In this document: in pieces, positions 1-7,703 of the stretch | How positions within the stretch are numbered: the stretch's first letter is position 1 | How the letters are laid out: each line of letters opens with the position of its first letter | Source of the DNA: JAHFUI01 sp041485905 | Lineage (GTDB): Bacteria; Acidobacteriota; Vicinamibacteria; Vicinamibacterales; CAVVIG01 | Assembly (NCBI GenBank): GCA_041485905.1 | Contig: JBGPKK010000168.1 | Coordinates: 1 to 10,032, forward strand | DNA: 10,032 nt | Direction: 5' to 3' | Notes under the pieces: model-generated | The model's input: only the letters and a program-made list of their open reading frames with translations | What the model was told of the DNA's origin: nothing | Databases searched by the model: none | Translations under genes and position numbers: made by a program

Positions 1-2
1 AT

Positions 3-143
3 CTGAGCGAGCGTGCGTGGGGCACGGTACGGGAAGACTATTCGGCCGGTGGGACGGCGTGGGAGCATTTTCCACACGATCACGCCCGATCGCGAGCCTA
101 TCGCTGGAACGAAGACGGCCTGCCTGGCGTTTGTGACCGCTAC
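3..143 (+). pseudogene. N-terminal remnant of a GH63/MGH1-like glucosidase
   Basis: Reading the frame that starts at position 3 gives about 46 residues that begin LSERAWGTVREDYS and continue through AWEHFPHDHARSRAYRW and NEDGLPGVCDR. I recognise this from memory as the conserved start of bacterial glucosidases of the GH63/MGH1-like family, whose members begin with a very similar block (LSERQWGTVREDYS, FPHDHARSRAYRWGEDG). In intact proteins several hundred more residues of an (alpha/alpha)6 barrel follow. Here the homology stops at about position 140 and the same frame runs straight into a different enzyme's motif. The true start codon, roughly 25 residues earlier, lies left of the window. The piece cannot be a working hydrolase. 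The family assignment is from recall, not a search. Confidence 0.6.
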
Positions 144-423
144 GTCGGCCCCATTACACGGCGCTACCACGGGTTGTTGGTGGCGGGCCACCAAGCCTCC
201 GGTGGGCCGTATGGTCCTGCTCTCAAAACTTGAAGAGACGCTGATCGTGGACGGGCGGCGGTTCGAGTTGTCCACAAACAGATATCCAGGTGTCGTCCAT
301 CCCGATGGATACCGGTTCCTCTCCCAGTTCAAGCTGGATCCGTTTCCGAGCTTTACGTACGAGCTGGAGGGCCTTGAGCTCGAGAAGACGGTCTTCATGA
401 TTCAGGGTGAGAATGCGACCGTC
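144..423 (+). pseudogene. N-terminal remnant of bacterial glycogen debranching enzyme, frameshifted
   Basis: Bacterial glycogen debranching enzyme (amylo-alpha-1,6-glucosidase type, about 650-720 aa) has an N-terminal domain with the motifs TRRYHGLLVA, PPVGRMVLLSKLEET and STNRYPGVVHPDGYRFLSQF. All are present, but in two frames. TRRYHGLLVAG (156-188) lies in the frame starting at 3. KPPVGRMVLLSKLEETLIVDG and everything to GENATV (193-423) lies in the frame starting at 1. One extra base in the C-rich stretch at about 188-192 accounts exactly for the shift, since removing it gives HGLLVAGHKPPVGRMV. After GENATV the family resemblance stops abruptly and the catalytic domain is absent. The enzyme would have cleaved alpha-1,6 branch points in glycogen; this copy cannot. 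A sequencing error could explain the frameshift but not the missing body. Confidence 0.8.
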
Positions 424-504
424 TGGTTGAGCGAGAACGTGTTGAAGAGGCTAGATGCGGGGAAAAAGAACGCCGAAGGTCAGTCGAGGCGGCCTCTCCG
501 AAAT

Positions 505-545
505 CTGACGCCTTTATCGCACAGGCGTGGAGCGTCGCCACGCTG
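505..545 (+). pseudogene. Probable C-terminal scrap of glycogen debranching enzyme
   Basis: In the frame starting at 3, positions 516-539 read IAQAWSVA, preceded by KSDAF. The C-terminal end of bacterial debranching enzymes and related glucosidases typically carries a CIAQAWSVAE-type motif just before the last helix. Its position, about 90 bp after the N-terminal fragment breaks off on the same strand, suggests one internal deletion of most of the gene. The match is only about eight residues, so chance or another (alpha/alpha)6 enzyme is possible. The bases between 424 and 505 are not recognisable to me. Confidence 0.4.
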
Positions 546-572
546 TCCGATCGCAAGACAGCCACCACAGGT

Positions 573-3317
573 TCACGGATGGGGGCCGGTGGCGGGGCCC
601 TGTGTCGGACGAAGGGCGACGGCGGAAACCGCGTGACTGGTGGCTGACCGTCGCCGCCGTTTGACGAGGCGATCAAACCCAATAAGACCGATGGCGAACG
701 GCACTGGGACGCACCAGACCTCCCACGGAATCGCTGCCGTTCCGAAGATGGCCTTCCCCCAGCGCGTGTAGTCGATCGCCGCGATGAGCGCGAGTTCGAC
801 GGCCACCCCCGTCACAATGAGCCGATTGTTGAGCAACCCGCGAAGCGACACGGGCAGCGTTTCACTCCGGCAGGCATACACGTTTGCCACCTGCGCCACG
901 ACAATCCCAGTCAGGCATGCCGTTGTGGCCTGTCGATAGAGCAGACTCTGTGAGTGAAGAGGCATGCCCCAGTGCCAGGCTCCCTGATGCAGCACGAACG
1001 CATAAGCGGTCATGGCGGCAGCTGCTTCGATCCCGCCGAGCAGCAGATACGCGCGCGCGAGTAACGGGACATCGATCAGGCGTTGTTTGGTTGTCCGCGG
1101 TGGCCGGAACATGACGTTGGGCTCGGGGCGCTCGGCGCCGAGGCCAAGACCAGGCAGCATGTCTGTTCCAAGGTCCACCGCCAGCACCTGGATGATGGTG
1201 AGCGGCAGGGGAATGCGTAGCAGCACGAATGTGAGATAGGGGACCAGCTCCGGAATGTTTGATGTCAGGACGTAGGTCGTGAACTTTCGAATGTTGTCGA
1301 AGACACCGCGTCCCTCTTCGATCGCCGCGACGATACTCGCGAAATTGTCGTCGAGCAGGACGACGTCCGCCGCTTCGCGGGCGACGTCCGTGCCGCTGAT
1401 GCCCATGGCGACGCCGATGTCAGCGGCCTTGAGGGCCGGCGCGTCATTGACACCGTCGCCCGTCACCGCGACGATCGCGCCGGTCTGCTGGAACGCGAGG
1501 ACGATTCGTAGCTTCTGCTCCGCCGACACCCGCGCGAACACGAGTTCTGGCTCGTCGAGCACGAACCGAAGCTGCGCCGCGGATAGCCGCTCGAGTTCTT
1601 GGCCGGTCACGACTCTCGGACGTTGGCCTTGGGCGAGACCGATGGCTCTCGCTACGGCCAGCCCGGTCTGCGGATGATCGCCGGTGACCATGATGACCTT
1701 CACGCCGGCCGCACGACACTGCGCGATTGCCGAGGGCACTTCCGGTCGTGGCGGATCGTGAAGCCCCACGAGCCCAGCGAATGTCAAGGTTTCCTCGAAA
1801 TGCTCGCGATCCGGAAGCGTGCTCAGCGTTCGGTAGGCGAATGCCAGGACTCGCAGCCCTTCAGAAGCCATCGCGGCTTCAGCCTGGACGATCGTCCGGC
1901 GCAGCGCATCAGTAACTGCGCTGGCTCCGCCCGCCACGTCGCATGAGTTGCACAGCGGCAGGATGGCTTCGAGCGCACCTTTGACAAACAGCACGAACCC
2001 TTCACCGTCGGCATGCAGGGTCGCCATCCGCTTGCGGTCAGGGCTGAACGGCTTGAGGTCGACACGCTCAAGTTCGCGCACGCCGGGGAGCGCGACGTGT
2101 GCCATGCGGACCAGCGCGACTTCCATCGGATCGCCATGCCACTGCGATCTGTCGGCGCCCTGACCCGGATGCACCGTGTGGCAGTGCGCAGCGGCTTCGA
2201 AGAGTCTCCGGTGACCGACCGCAAACTCTCCGTGAAAGCCTCCCGCGATATCTCGGAATTCATCCAGCACGAACAGGCGACGGGCAACCATCCGGTTTTC
2301 AGTCAGCGTGCCGGTCTTATCGGTGCAGATCACGGTTGCCGAACCGAGCGTCTGAACCGCTGGGAGGTGGCGGGTAAGCGTCTGTCGTGCGGCCATCCGC
2401 TGCGCGGCCATCGCCATCGACAGCGTGAGCGTCGGCAAGAGCCCTTCTGGGACGTTTGCCACGATGACGCCGATCGCGAACACAAAGTTGTCCCAAAACG
2501 GCAGGCCGATAAATCGGCCGACGACGAACAGGGCCACGCCGAGCAGGACGGACAAGGCGGCGACGAGCCGACTGAGGCGTGCGATTTCATGCTGCAGCGG
2601 TGCGACGGCCTCCGGCGCGGTCTGCGTCAGGTGCGCGATATGCCCGAACTCCGTGCGCATGCCGGTCGCCACGACGAGCCCGACCGCTTGACCGGCGACG
2701 ACCGACGTGCCGGCAAGCACCATGTTCCGCTGTTGCGCTGGCGCTTCGTCCGACGACTCCGTGTCGGCGATGCGCGTTTGCGGCAGCGACTCACCAGTGA
2801 GCGTGGCATTGTCGATCTTGACGTCGAACGCTTCGATCAGGCGGCAGTCGGCCGGAACGTGATCGCCCTCGCCCAGTTCGATGACATCACCCGGTACGAG
2901 GTCGGCGCTCCGCACCTCCAGCAACTGACCGTCGCGGCGAACACGAACGGATTCGGGGAGCAGCCGCTGGAGGGCGGCAATGGCCTTGTGCGCGCGACGC
3001 TCCTGCCAGAAGGAAAACAGGCCGTTGACCAGGATGACGGCGACAACCGCGCCGGCCAACGCTTTCATGCCCGACCCTGGACTGCGGTATTCGGCGAGCC
3101 ACGCCAATGCGGCCGCCGCCCAGAGGATCAGCGCGAAGAAGTGGGTCAGTTGCGCAAAGAGCTGGAAGACCGCTGGTCGTCGTCGCGCACGCTCCAGCTG
3201 GTTCGGGCCGAACTCGCGCTGGCGCACCTGCGCTTCGGCGCTGGTCAGACCATCGGCGGTCGAACGCAGGCTCGTGAGCGCCTCGGCGGCGCTCATCCGG
3301 TGGATCGCGCTCGTCAT
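573..3317 (-). CDS. P2-type cation-transporting ATPase, Na+/K+-ATPase-like (P2C-like)
   Basis: This 914-residue polytopic membrane pump couples ATP hydrolysis to cation transport. In order it shows: a cation-ATPase N-terminal domain (about 5-75); M1-M2 (about 52-105); actuator motif TGES at 174-177; M3-M4 with VANVPEGLLPT at 286-296; phosphorylation motif CTDKTGTLT with Asp333; nucleotide-binding FVKGAL near 444-449; MVTGDHP at 543-549; hinge motif TGDGVNDAPAL at 619-629; and M5-M10. M5 TSNIPE (685-690) and M6 DLGTDMLP (715-722) match the alpha subunit of animal Na+/K+-ATPase more closely than SERCA or PMCA signatures. The ion carried is unproven, and Na+/K+, H+ or Ca2+ remain possible. It starts 28 bp after the BON gene's stop, so co-transcription is likely. 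No good Shine-Dalgarno sequence precedes 3317, and a Met at 3296 is an alternative start. The last 25 or so residues form an Ala/Pro/Thr-rich tail outside the fold, and the gene converges on the debris at 1-545. Confidence 0.94.
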   Translation of the reverse strand: MTSAIHRMSAAEALTSLRSTADGLTSAEAQVRQREFGPNQLERARRRPAVFQLFAQLTHFFALILWAAAALAWLAEYRSPGSGMKALAGAVVAVILVNGLFSFWQERRAHKAIAALQRLLPESVRVRRDGQLLEVRSADLVPGDVIELGEGDHVPADCRLIEAFDVKIDNATLTGESLPQTRIADTESSDEAPAQQRNMVLAGTSVVAGQAVGLVVATGMRTEFGHIAHLTQTAPEAVAPLQHEIARLSRLVAALSVLLGVALFVVGRFIGLPFWDNFVFAIGVIVANVPEGLLPTLTLSMAMAAQRMAARQTLTRHLPAVQTLGSATVICTDKTGTLTENRMVARRLFVLDEFRDIAGGFHGEFAVGHRRLFEAAAHCHTVHPGQGADRSQWHGDPMEVALVRMAHVALPGVRELERVDLKPFSPDRKRMATLHADGEGFVLFVKGALEAILPLCNSCDVAGGASAVTDALRRTIVQAEAAMASEGLRVLAFAYRTLSTLPDREHFEETLTFAGLVGLHDPPRPEVPSAIAQCRAAGVKVIMVTGDHPQTGLAVARAIGLAQGQRPRVVTGQELERLSAAQLRFVLDEPELVFARVSAEQKLRIVLAFQQTGAIVAVTGDGVNDAPALKAADIGVAMGISGTDVAREAADVVLLDDNFASIVAAIEEGRGVFDNIRKFTTYVLTSNIPELVPYLTFVLLRIPLPLTIIQVLAVDLGTDMLPGLGLGAERPEPNVMFRPPRTTKQRLIDVPLLARAYLLLGGIEAAAAMTAYAFVLHQGAWHWGMPLHSQSLLYRQATTACLTGIVVAQVANVYACRSETLPVSLRGLLNNRLIVTGVAVELALIAAIDYTRWGKAIFGTAAIPWEVWCVPVPFAIGLIGFDRLVKRRRRSATSHAVSAVALRPTQGPATGPHP

Positions 3318-3345
3318 CGTGTCTGGTGTGAGTCCGATCGAGAAG

Positions 3346-3999
3346 CTACGGGATCACGACAAGCCGGTCGTCGACCTTCGTCACACCAGGCGCTGCCCAG
3401 GCCGCTCGTTCCGCTTCATCACGCTCGGCGAGCGAGCGGACCTTCCCACTCAAGACGACGGCGCCATCGTGGCTCTCGACGCTGACTCGCTGGGCGTCGA
3501 TCACCGCGCTACGCCTGAACGCGCCTTCGATCTTGGCCTTGAGGTCACTGGCATCCACGTGCGGCTTCACGATGATCGAATTTGCGACGCCTTTCACACC
3601 GTACAAGCGCTGGATGGCACGCTCGGCCGCTGCCTTCTGGAACTGCCACGCGACCGAGCCGGTCAGCGTAACCCAACCGTTCCGAACGGTCGCCTTGACT
3701 GCGCTGTCGGGCACAGCACTGTCCCAATCCAACGCGTTGGCTGCGACTTCGGCAATGGCCGAGTCGCTACGGACAGCATTCCCGGTCGGGCTGACGTCGA
3801 CATCGTTGGCGACTGCACGAACACCGACCACATGCCGTGCGGCACGTTCAGCGAGCCATTTCTCGCGGCACGTCGTCGCAGTGCCCCGGAGTGTCACCAC
3901 GCCGTCACTCACAGAGACGCCGATTTCCGCGGCGTCCACGCCTGGTTCCCAATCCAATGCTGCGAGCACTTCTTCTTGGAGATCTCTATCCGTCTTCAT
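3346..3999 (-). CDS. Triple-BON-domain protein
   Basis: This 217-residue protein consists of three consecutive BON domains, at about 3-71, 77-147 and 150-217. Each has the helix-strand pattern ending in a hydrophobic-Gly-Thr/Ser turn (VVTLRGTA, WVTLTGSV, AVVLSGKV) and a closing GV.-.V.N/D strand (GVRAVANDVDV, GVKGVANSIIV, GVTKVDDRLVV). BON domains are thought to bind membranes or ligands, and are best known from OsmY and from pore or secretin partners. No signal peptide or membrane segment is visible, so this copy is probably cytoplasmic, unlike periplasmic OsmY. An in-frame ATG six bases upstream (4005) would sit directly against the GGAGGT ribosome site. The ATG at 3999 lies six bases from it and is preferred. 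It is the first gene of the likely BON-ATPase operon and is divergent from the USP gene, which suggests a stress role (inference). Confidence 0.9.
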   Translation of the reverse strand: MKTDRDLQEEVLAALDWEPGVDAAEIGVSVSDGVVTLRGTATTCREKWLAERAARHVVGVRAVANDVDVSPTGNAVRSDSAIAEVAANALDWDSAVPDSAVKATVRNGWVTLTGSVAWQFQKAAAERAIQRLYGVKGVANSIIVKPHVDASDLKAKIEGAFRRSAVIDAQRVSVESHDGAVVLSGKVRSLAERDEAERAAWAAPGVTKVDDRLVVIP

Positions 4000-4005
4000 G
4001 GTCAT

Positions 4006-4011
4006 ACCTCC
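4006..4011 (-). promoter_or_regulatory. Ribosome binding site of the BON gene
   Basis: The minus strand reads GGAGGT immediately before ATGACCATG. The site abuts the first ATG with zero spacing and lies six bases from the second, so it supports translation starting at 3999 rather than 4005. Confidence 0.75.
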
Positions 4012-4254
4012 GGCCAGCCGGTCATGACGTCGGCGGGCGGAAACTCTGAACCGACTCAGTCATGCCTCTAATCGAAACGCAACTCAGATGCCACGGTCCC
4101 AGCACGCACAGCCCCTACCAGCGCGGACTGCTTCCGGTAATCCGGCAACGAGTGGCGGCATTCCGCAGGCACGCGCCCATTGTTGCTTCGAGTGAGGTCG
4201 ATTTCGCTCTTCCACGGGCGAGAGAGTGAGCAAGGCAATTGCACATGCAAGCTC

Positions 4255-4259
4255 GAAGG
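4255..4259 (+). promoter_or_regulatory. Ribosome binding site of the USP gene
   Basis: GAAGG lies five bases before the ATG at 4265. Together with the conserved start of the USP domain (RRILCPIDFS) beginning four residues later, it favours 4265 over an in-frame GTG at 4226, which would add a 13-residue extension of no recognisable character. Confidence 0.55.
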
Positions 4260-4264
4260 CCCGT

Positions 4265-5167
4265 ATGGTCGAAATCCGACGCATTCTCTGTCCGATTGAC
4301 TTTTCGGACGTCTCGCGACACGCGCTGGAGCACGCGGTGGTCATTGCCGGCTGGTACGGATCGCAGATTACCGCCCTGCACGTATGCCATCCGATGATCC
4401 TGCTCAGCCCGCCGGTGCTGTTCGCTGATCCACCAGGTTCCATCCTGCCGACCGAACCCGACCGGCAACAGTTAGGGGAGCAGCTGCGCGAATGGTTGGT
4501 GCCAGCAGAAAAGGCGAGCCTTGAAACCGAGGCGCTCTTCGATGAAGGCAACCCTGTGGTCAGAATTCTGGAACGCGCGATATCGCTGTCGGCCGATCTG
4601 ATCGTGATGGGCACACACGGTCGCGGCGGCTTCGAACGTCTCGTCCTCGGATCGGTAACCGAGAAGGTTCTGCGCAAGGCAAGTTGTCCAGTGCTCACCG
4701 TCCCACCGCCGGCGACCGCCAGTTCAAAACTCCATTTCAAACAATTGCTCTGCCCCATCGATTTTTCCGAGCCGTCGGTTTCCGCGTTGCAGTTCGCATT
4801 CTCGATTGCACAGGAGTCGAACGCCCGCCTCACAATCCAGCATGTGTTCGAGGGGTTGCCGGATGACCAACTGTTAGCGAAGCGCTCACTCGACCTTTCC
4901 GAGTTCCGCCGACAGTGGGAGGCGGAGACCAGGCAGCGGTTGGAGGGCCTGATCTCAGACGAGGTGCGGAGTTGGTGCGCTCCGGAGCCGAAGTTGAGCT
5001 ACGGGAAGCCGTACCGTCAAATCCTGGCGCTCGCCGGGGCGGAGCACGTCGATCTCATCGTGATGGGGGTGCACGGGCGCAATGCCCTCGACTTGATGTT
5101 GTTTGGGTCGACCACCAATCACGTGGTTCGGCGGGCATCTTGCCCGGTGCTCACGCTGAAGAAGTGA
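4265..5167 (+). CDS. Tandem universal stress protein (UspA family, two domains)
   Basis: This 300-residue cytoplasmic protein is made of two UspA folds (about 3-148 and 157-299). Each opens with the strand motif ILCPIDFSD or LLCPIDFSE. Each ends with the ATP-binding signature G-2x-G-9x-G-S/T: GTHG followed by GS at 116-130, and GVHG followed by GS at 268-282, both leading into ASCPVLT. Both sites therefore look competent for nucleotide binding, the feature that separates ATP-binding USPs from the UspA type that does not bind ATP. Proteins of this class respond to starvation, hypoxia or redox stress and often act through ATP/ADP-dependent partner binding. The gene diverges from the BON-ATPase pair and is followed at 54 bp by PEP synthase, probably in one operon. 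No partner is identifiable from sequence. Confidence 0.95.
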   Translation: MVEIRRILCPIDFSDVSRHALEHAVVIAGWYGSQITALHVCHPMILLSPPVLFADPPGSILPTEPDRQQLGEQLREWLVPAEKASLETEALFDEGNPVVRILERAISLSADLIVMGTHGRGGFERLVLGSVTEKVLRKASCPVLTVPPPATASSKLHFKQLLCPIDFSEPSVSALQFAFSIAQESNARLTIQHVFEGLPDDQLLAKRSLDLSEFRRQWEAETRQRLEGLISDEVRSWCAPEPKLSYGKPYRQILALAGAEHVDLIVMGVHGRNALDLMLFGSTTNHVVRRASCPVLTLKK

Positions 5168-5212
5168 TGTGTTCAGACCACGATGGCAAATGACGATGCC
5201 GAGCACGGACAC

Positions 5213-5216
5213 GGAG
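5213..5216 (+). promoter_or_regulatory. Ribosome binding site of the PEP synthase gene
   Basis: GGAG lies five bases before the ATG at 5222. The in-frame ATG at 5183 has no comparable purine-rich site, so the inner start is preferred. Confidence 0.5.
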
Positions 5217-5221
5217 CCGAC

Positions 5222-7648
5222 ATGACCGCTTCAACGGGCACACTCGAATACGTTCTCGATTTTTCACAAATCAGCTTGGGCGACGTGAGCCGAGTTGGTG
5301 GCAAGAACGCCTCGCTCGGAGAGCTATTCGGAGCGCTGAAACCAAAGGGCGTGGGCGTGGTCGACGGGTTTGCCACCACCGCCGAGGCGTATTGGCGATT
5401 ACTCGCGACGAACGGCCTCGAGGATCGACTGCGATCGATCTTCGGCCCCTTCGATCCCGAGAATCTCGGCGAGCTGTCGCAGCGCGGGCAGGCGGCCCGG
5501 ACGGCTGTTCTCGAGACACCGCTGCCCGAAGACGTAAGAACCGCGATTCTTGGCGCGTACGATGGACTCTGTGGTCGCCTCGGCCGCGAGCCGGAGATGG
5601 CAGTCCGCTCGTCGGCGACCGCCGAGGATCTGCCCGAGGCCTCATTCGCGGGCGCCGCGGAGACGTTCCTCAACGTCCGCGGACGCGACGGGCTGCTACG
5701 GGCCGTCCACGCGTGCTGCTCATCGCTCTTCACGGACCGCGCGATCAGCTATCGCGCGCGGCTCGGATACGTCCAGCTGAAGGTGGCGTTGTCGGTCGGC
5801 GTGATGCCGATGGTGCGCTCGGACAAGGCGAGCTCTGGGGTGATCTTCACGCTCGACACCGAATCTGGATTTCGTGACGTCGTCACGGTGTCTGGCGCCT
5901 ACGGCCTCGGCGAATTCGTGGTCCAAGGTGTTGTCACACCCGACGAATGGACGATCTTCAAGCCCACACTCGCCACGGGTCACCGCGCCATCGTCAGCCG
6001 GCGGCTCGGGACGAAAGAGGTGCGGCTCGTGTACGCGGACGGCAGCAAAGGCACGCGGAGCGAGCCGACCCCCGCCGAGGAGCGAGCTCGTTACTGCCTG
6101 ATCGACGATGACGTGCTGACGTTGGCGAAGTGGGCGTGTGAGATCGAGCGGCACTATTCGACACGAGCCGGTCATACGCAGCCAATGGACATCGAGTGGG
6201 CCAAAGACGGTGTGACGGGACAGCTCGTCATCGTGCAGGCTCGCCCGGAGACGGTCCATTCGATGAAACCGCGGACAGCCGCGGCGGAGATGTATCGGTT
6301 GACCGGTTCGCCCGGTGCGCCTTTGCTCACGGGCCAAGCCGTCGGCGAGAAGATCGGCGTCGGACACGTCCGAGTCGTCCGCGACGTCAGTGCGCTCGAG
6401 ACTGTGCAACGTGGGGAAGTGCTCGTGGCCGAGCTTACTGACCCAGATTGGGAACCGGCCATGCGGCGCGTGGCGGCGATCGTCACCGACAAAGGTGGCC
6501 GAACCGCTCATGCCGCGATCGTTTCTCGCGAGTTCGGCCTGCCGTGCATCGTCGGCACCGAACGGGCAACCAGCACGCTTCACGATGGCGACGAGGTCAC
6601 GGTGTGCTGCGCCGAAGGGGCGGACGGCCATGTCTATGCCGGCGCCGCGCCATTCTCCGTGGAGCGCGTTGATGCCGCGAAGATTCCCGAGACCCGGACA
6701 CAAGTCATGCTTATCGTCGGCGATCCGAGTCGTGCGTTCGCGTTGTCGGCCATTCCGAACGCCGGCGTCGGTCTCGCTCGCGCGGAGTTCATCGTCACGA
6801 ACCACATCGGCATTCATCCGATGGCGCTGGCGCGGTACCCGCAGTTGAAGGATCCGCAGGTCGTCAAGCAGATCGCCGCGAAAATCGGCACGGAGGATGC
6901 CCGCGAGTTCTTCGTCCGCCGGTTCAGTGAAGGTGTCGCGTGTATCGCCGCTGCGTTCTATCCGAAGCCGGTCATCGTGCGCACGAGCGACTTCAAGACG
7001 AACGAGTACGCTCGACTGCTGGGCGGCGGTGAGTTCGAGCCGCAGGAAGAGAACCCGATGATTGGTTTCCGCGGGGCGTCGAGGTACTACGACGTGCGCT
7101 ATGCAGAAGGATTCGCTCTGGAGTGCGCGGCGCTTCGACGCGTGCGCCGCGAGCTGGGTTTGAGGAATGTCAAAGTCATGATCCCATTCTGCCGCACGGT
7201 GGTGGAGGGTCGTCGCGTCCTGGCGGCGATGGCTGCGAATGGACTTCGACAAGGGGAGGACGGCCTGGAGGTCTACGCCATGTGCGAGGTGCCGTCGAAT
7301 GCCGTGCTCGCAGAAGAGTTTCTGCAGGTGTTCGACGGGTTCTCAATCGGTTCGAACGACTTGACGCAGCTCACGCTGGGCCTCGATCGTGATTCAGGAA
7401 CAGTGGCGCACCTCTTTGATGAGCGCGATGATGCCGTCCGGTGGCTGATTGCGCGGGCGATTGCGGCCGCACGAAAAGTTGGTAAGCCGATCGGCATTTG
7501 CGGTCAGGCGCCATCAGACTACCCGGAGTTCGCGGTGTGGCTGGTGCGCGAAGGCATCAATTCCATTTCGTTGAACCCAGACGTGGCGATAGCGACGGCG
7601 ATGCGAGTCGCCGCCGCCGAGGCCACGACGACGGCAGCTGTTAAGTGA
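5222..7648 (+). CDS. ppsA: Phosphoenolpyruvate synthase (pyruvate, water dikinase)
   Basis: This 808-residue cytoplasmic enzyme makes phosphoenolpyruvate from pyruvate and ATP, releasing AMP and phosphate, which lets cells run gluconeogenesis from C3 compounds. Domain order is normal. The ATP-grasp-like PPDK_N domain (about 10-345) has RVGGKNASLGE, RSSATAEDLPEASFAG and, at its end, VIVQARPETV. The swivelling phosphohistidine domain has GGRTAHAAIVSRE with catalytic His430. The C-terminal TIM barrel (about 465-800) has VGLARAEF, VIVRTSDFKTNEYARLLGG, NPMIGFRG, FSIGSNDLTQLTLG and CGQAPSD with catalytic Cys760. Length is close to E. coli PpsA (792). An in-frame ATG at 5183 would add 13 hydrophilic residues; the inner ATG has the better ribosome site and matches the family's usual N-terminal length. 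The gene follows the USP gene on the same strand. The remnants of glycogen-breakdown genes nearby suggest the locus once handled carbon reserves (inference). Confidence 0.97.
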   Translation: MTASTGTLEYVLDFSQISLGDVSRVGGKNASLGELFGALKPKGVGVVDGFATTAEAYWRLLATNGLEDRLRSIFGPFDPENLGELSQRGQAARTAVLETPLPEDVRTAILGAYDGLCGRLGREPEMAVRSSATAEDLPEASFAGAAETFLNVRGRDGLLRAVHACCSSLFTDRAISYRARLGYVQLKVALSVGVMPMVRSDKASSGVIFTLDTESGFRDVVTVSGAYGLGEFVVQGVVTPDEWTIFKPTLATGHRAIVSRRLGTKEVRLVYADGSKGTRSEPTPAEERARYCLIDDDVLTLAKWACEIERHYSTRAGHTQPMDIEWAKDGVTGQLVIVQARPETVHSMKPRTAAAEMYRLTGSPGAPLLTGQAVGEKIGVGHVRVVRDVSALETVQRGEVLVAELTDPDWEPAMRRVAAIVTDKGGRTAHAAIVSREFGLPCIVGTERATSTLHDGDEVTVCCAEGADGHVYAGAAPFSVERVDAAKIPETRTQVMLIVGDPSRAFALSAIPNAGVGLARAEFIVTNHIGIHPMALARYPQLKDPQVVKQIAAKIGTEDAREFFVRRFSEGVACIAAAFYPKPVIVRTSDFKTNEYARLLGGGEFEPQEENPMIGFRGASRYYDVRYAEGFALECAALRRVRRELGLRNVKVMIPFCRTVVEGRRVLAAMAANGLRQGEDGLEVYAMCEVPSNAVLAEEFLQVFDGFSIGSNDLTQLTLGLDRDSGTVAHLFDERDDAVRWLIARAIAAARKVGKPIGICGQAPSDYPEFAVWLVREGINSISLNPDVAIATAMRVAAAEATTTAAVK

Positions 7649-7703
7649 TTTCGTCCAAGGGGATTCTCGTGGCACCGCCGCTGCTGAAGGGCGGAATGTC
7701 TGC

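Noticed and set aside
2013..3485. 490-codon open frame on the + strand opposite the ATPase
   Set aside because: It is antisense to a clearly conserved pump, is rich in Arg/His/Gly and has no recognisable motif; long shadow frames are expected at this GC content.
4021..4031. Overlapping palindromes GTCATGAC and GACGTC near the BON start
   Set aside because: They are short and of a kind expected by chance, with no second copy in the divergent region to suggest an operator.
4084..4833. 249-codon minus-strand open frame opposite the USP gene
   Set aside because: It is a shadow of the USP coding region with Ser/Arg-rich composition and no motif.
5720..7252. 510-codon open frame on the minus strand opposite PEP synthase
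   Set aside because: It is antisense to a well-conserved enzyme and has no family signature; a composition artefact.
7675..7694. CCGCC/GGCGG hairpin between the convergent PEP synthase and phosphorylase remnant as a terminator
   Set aside because: The stem is only five base pairs with a ten-base loop and no T-run on either side; too weak to call.
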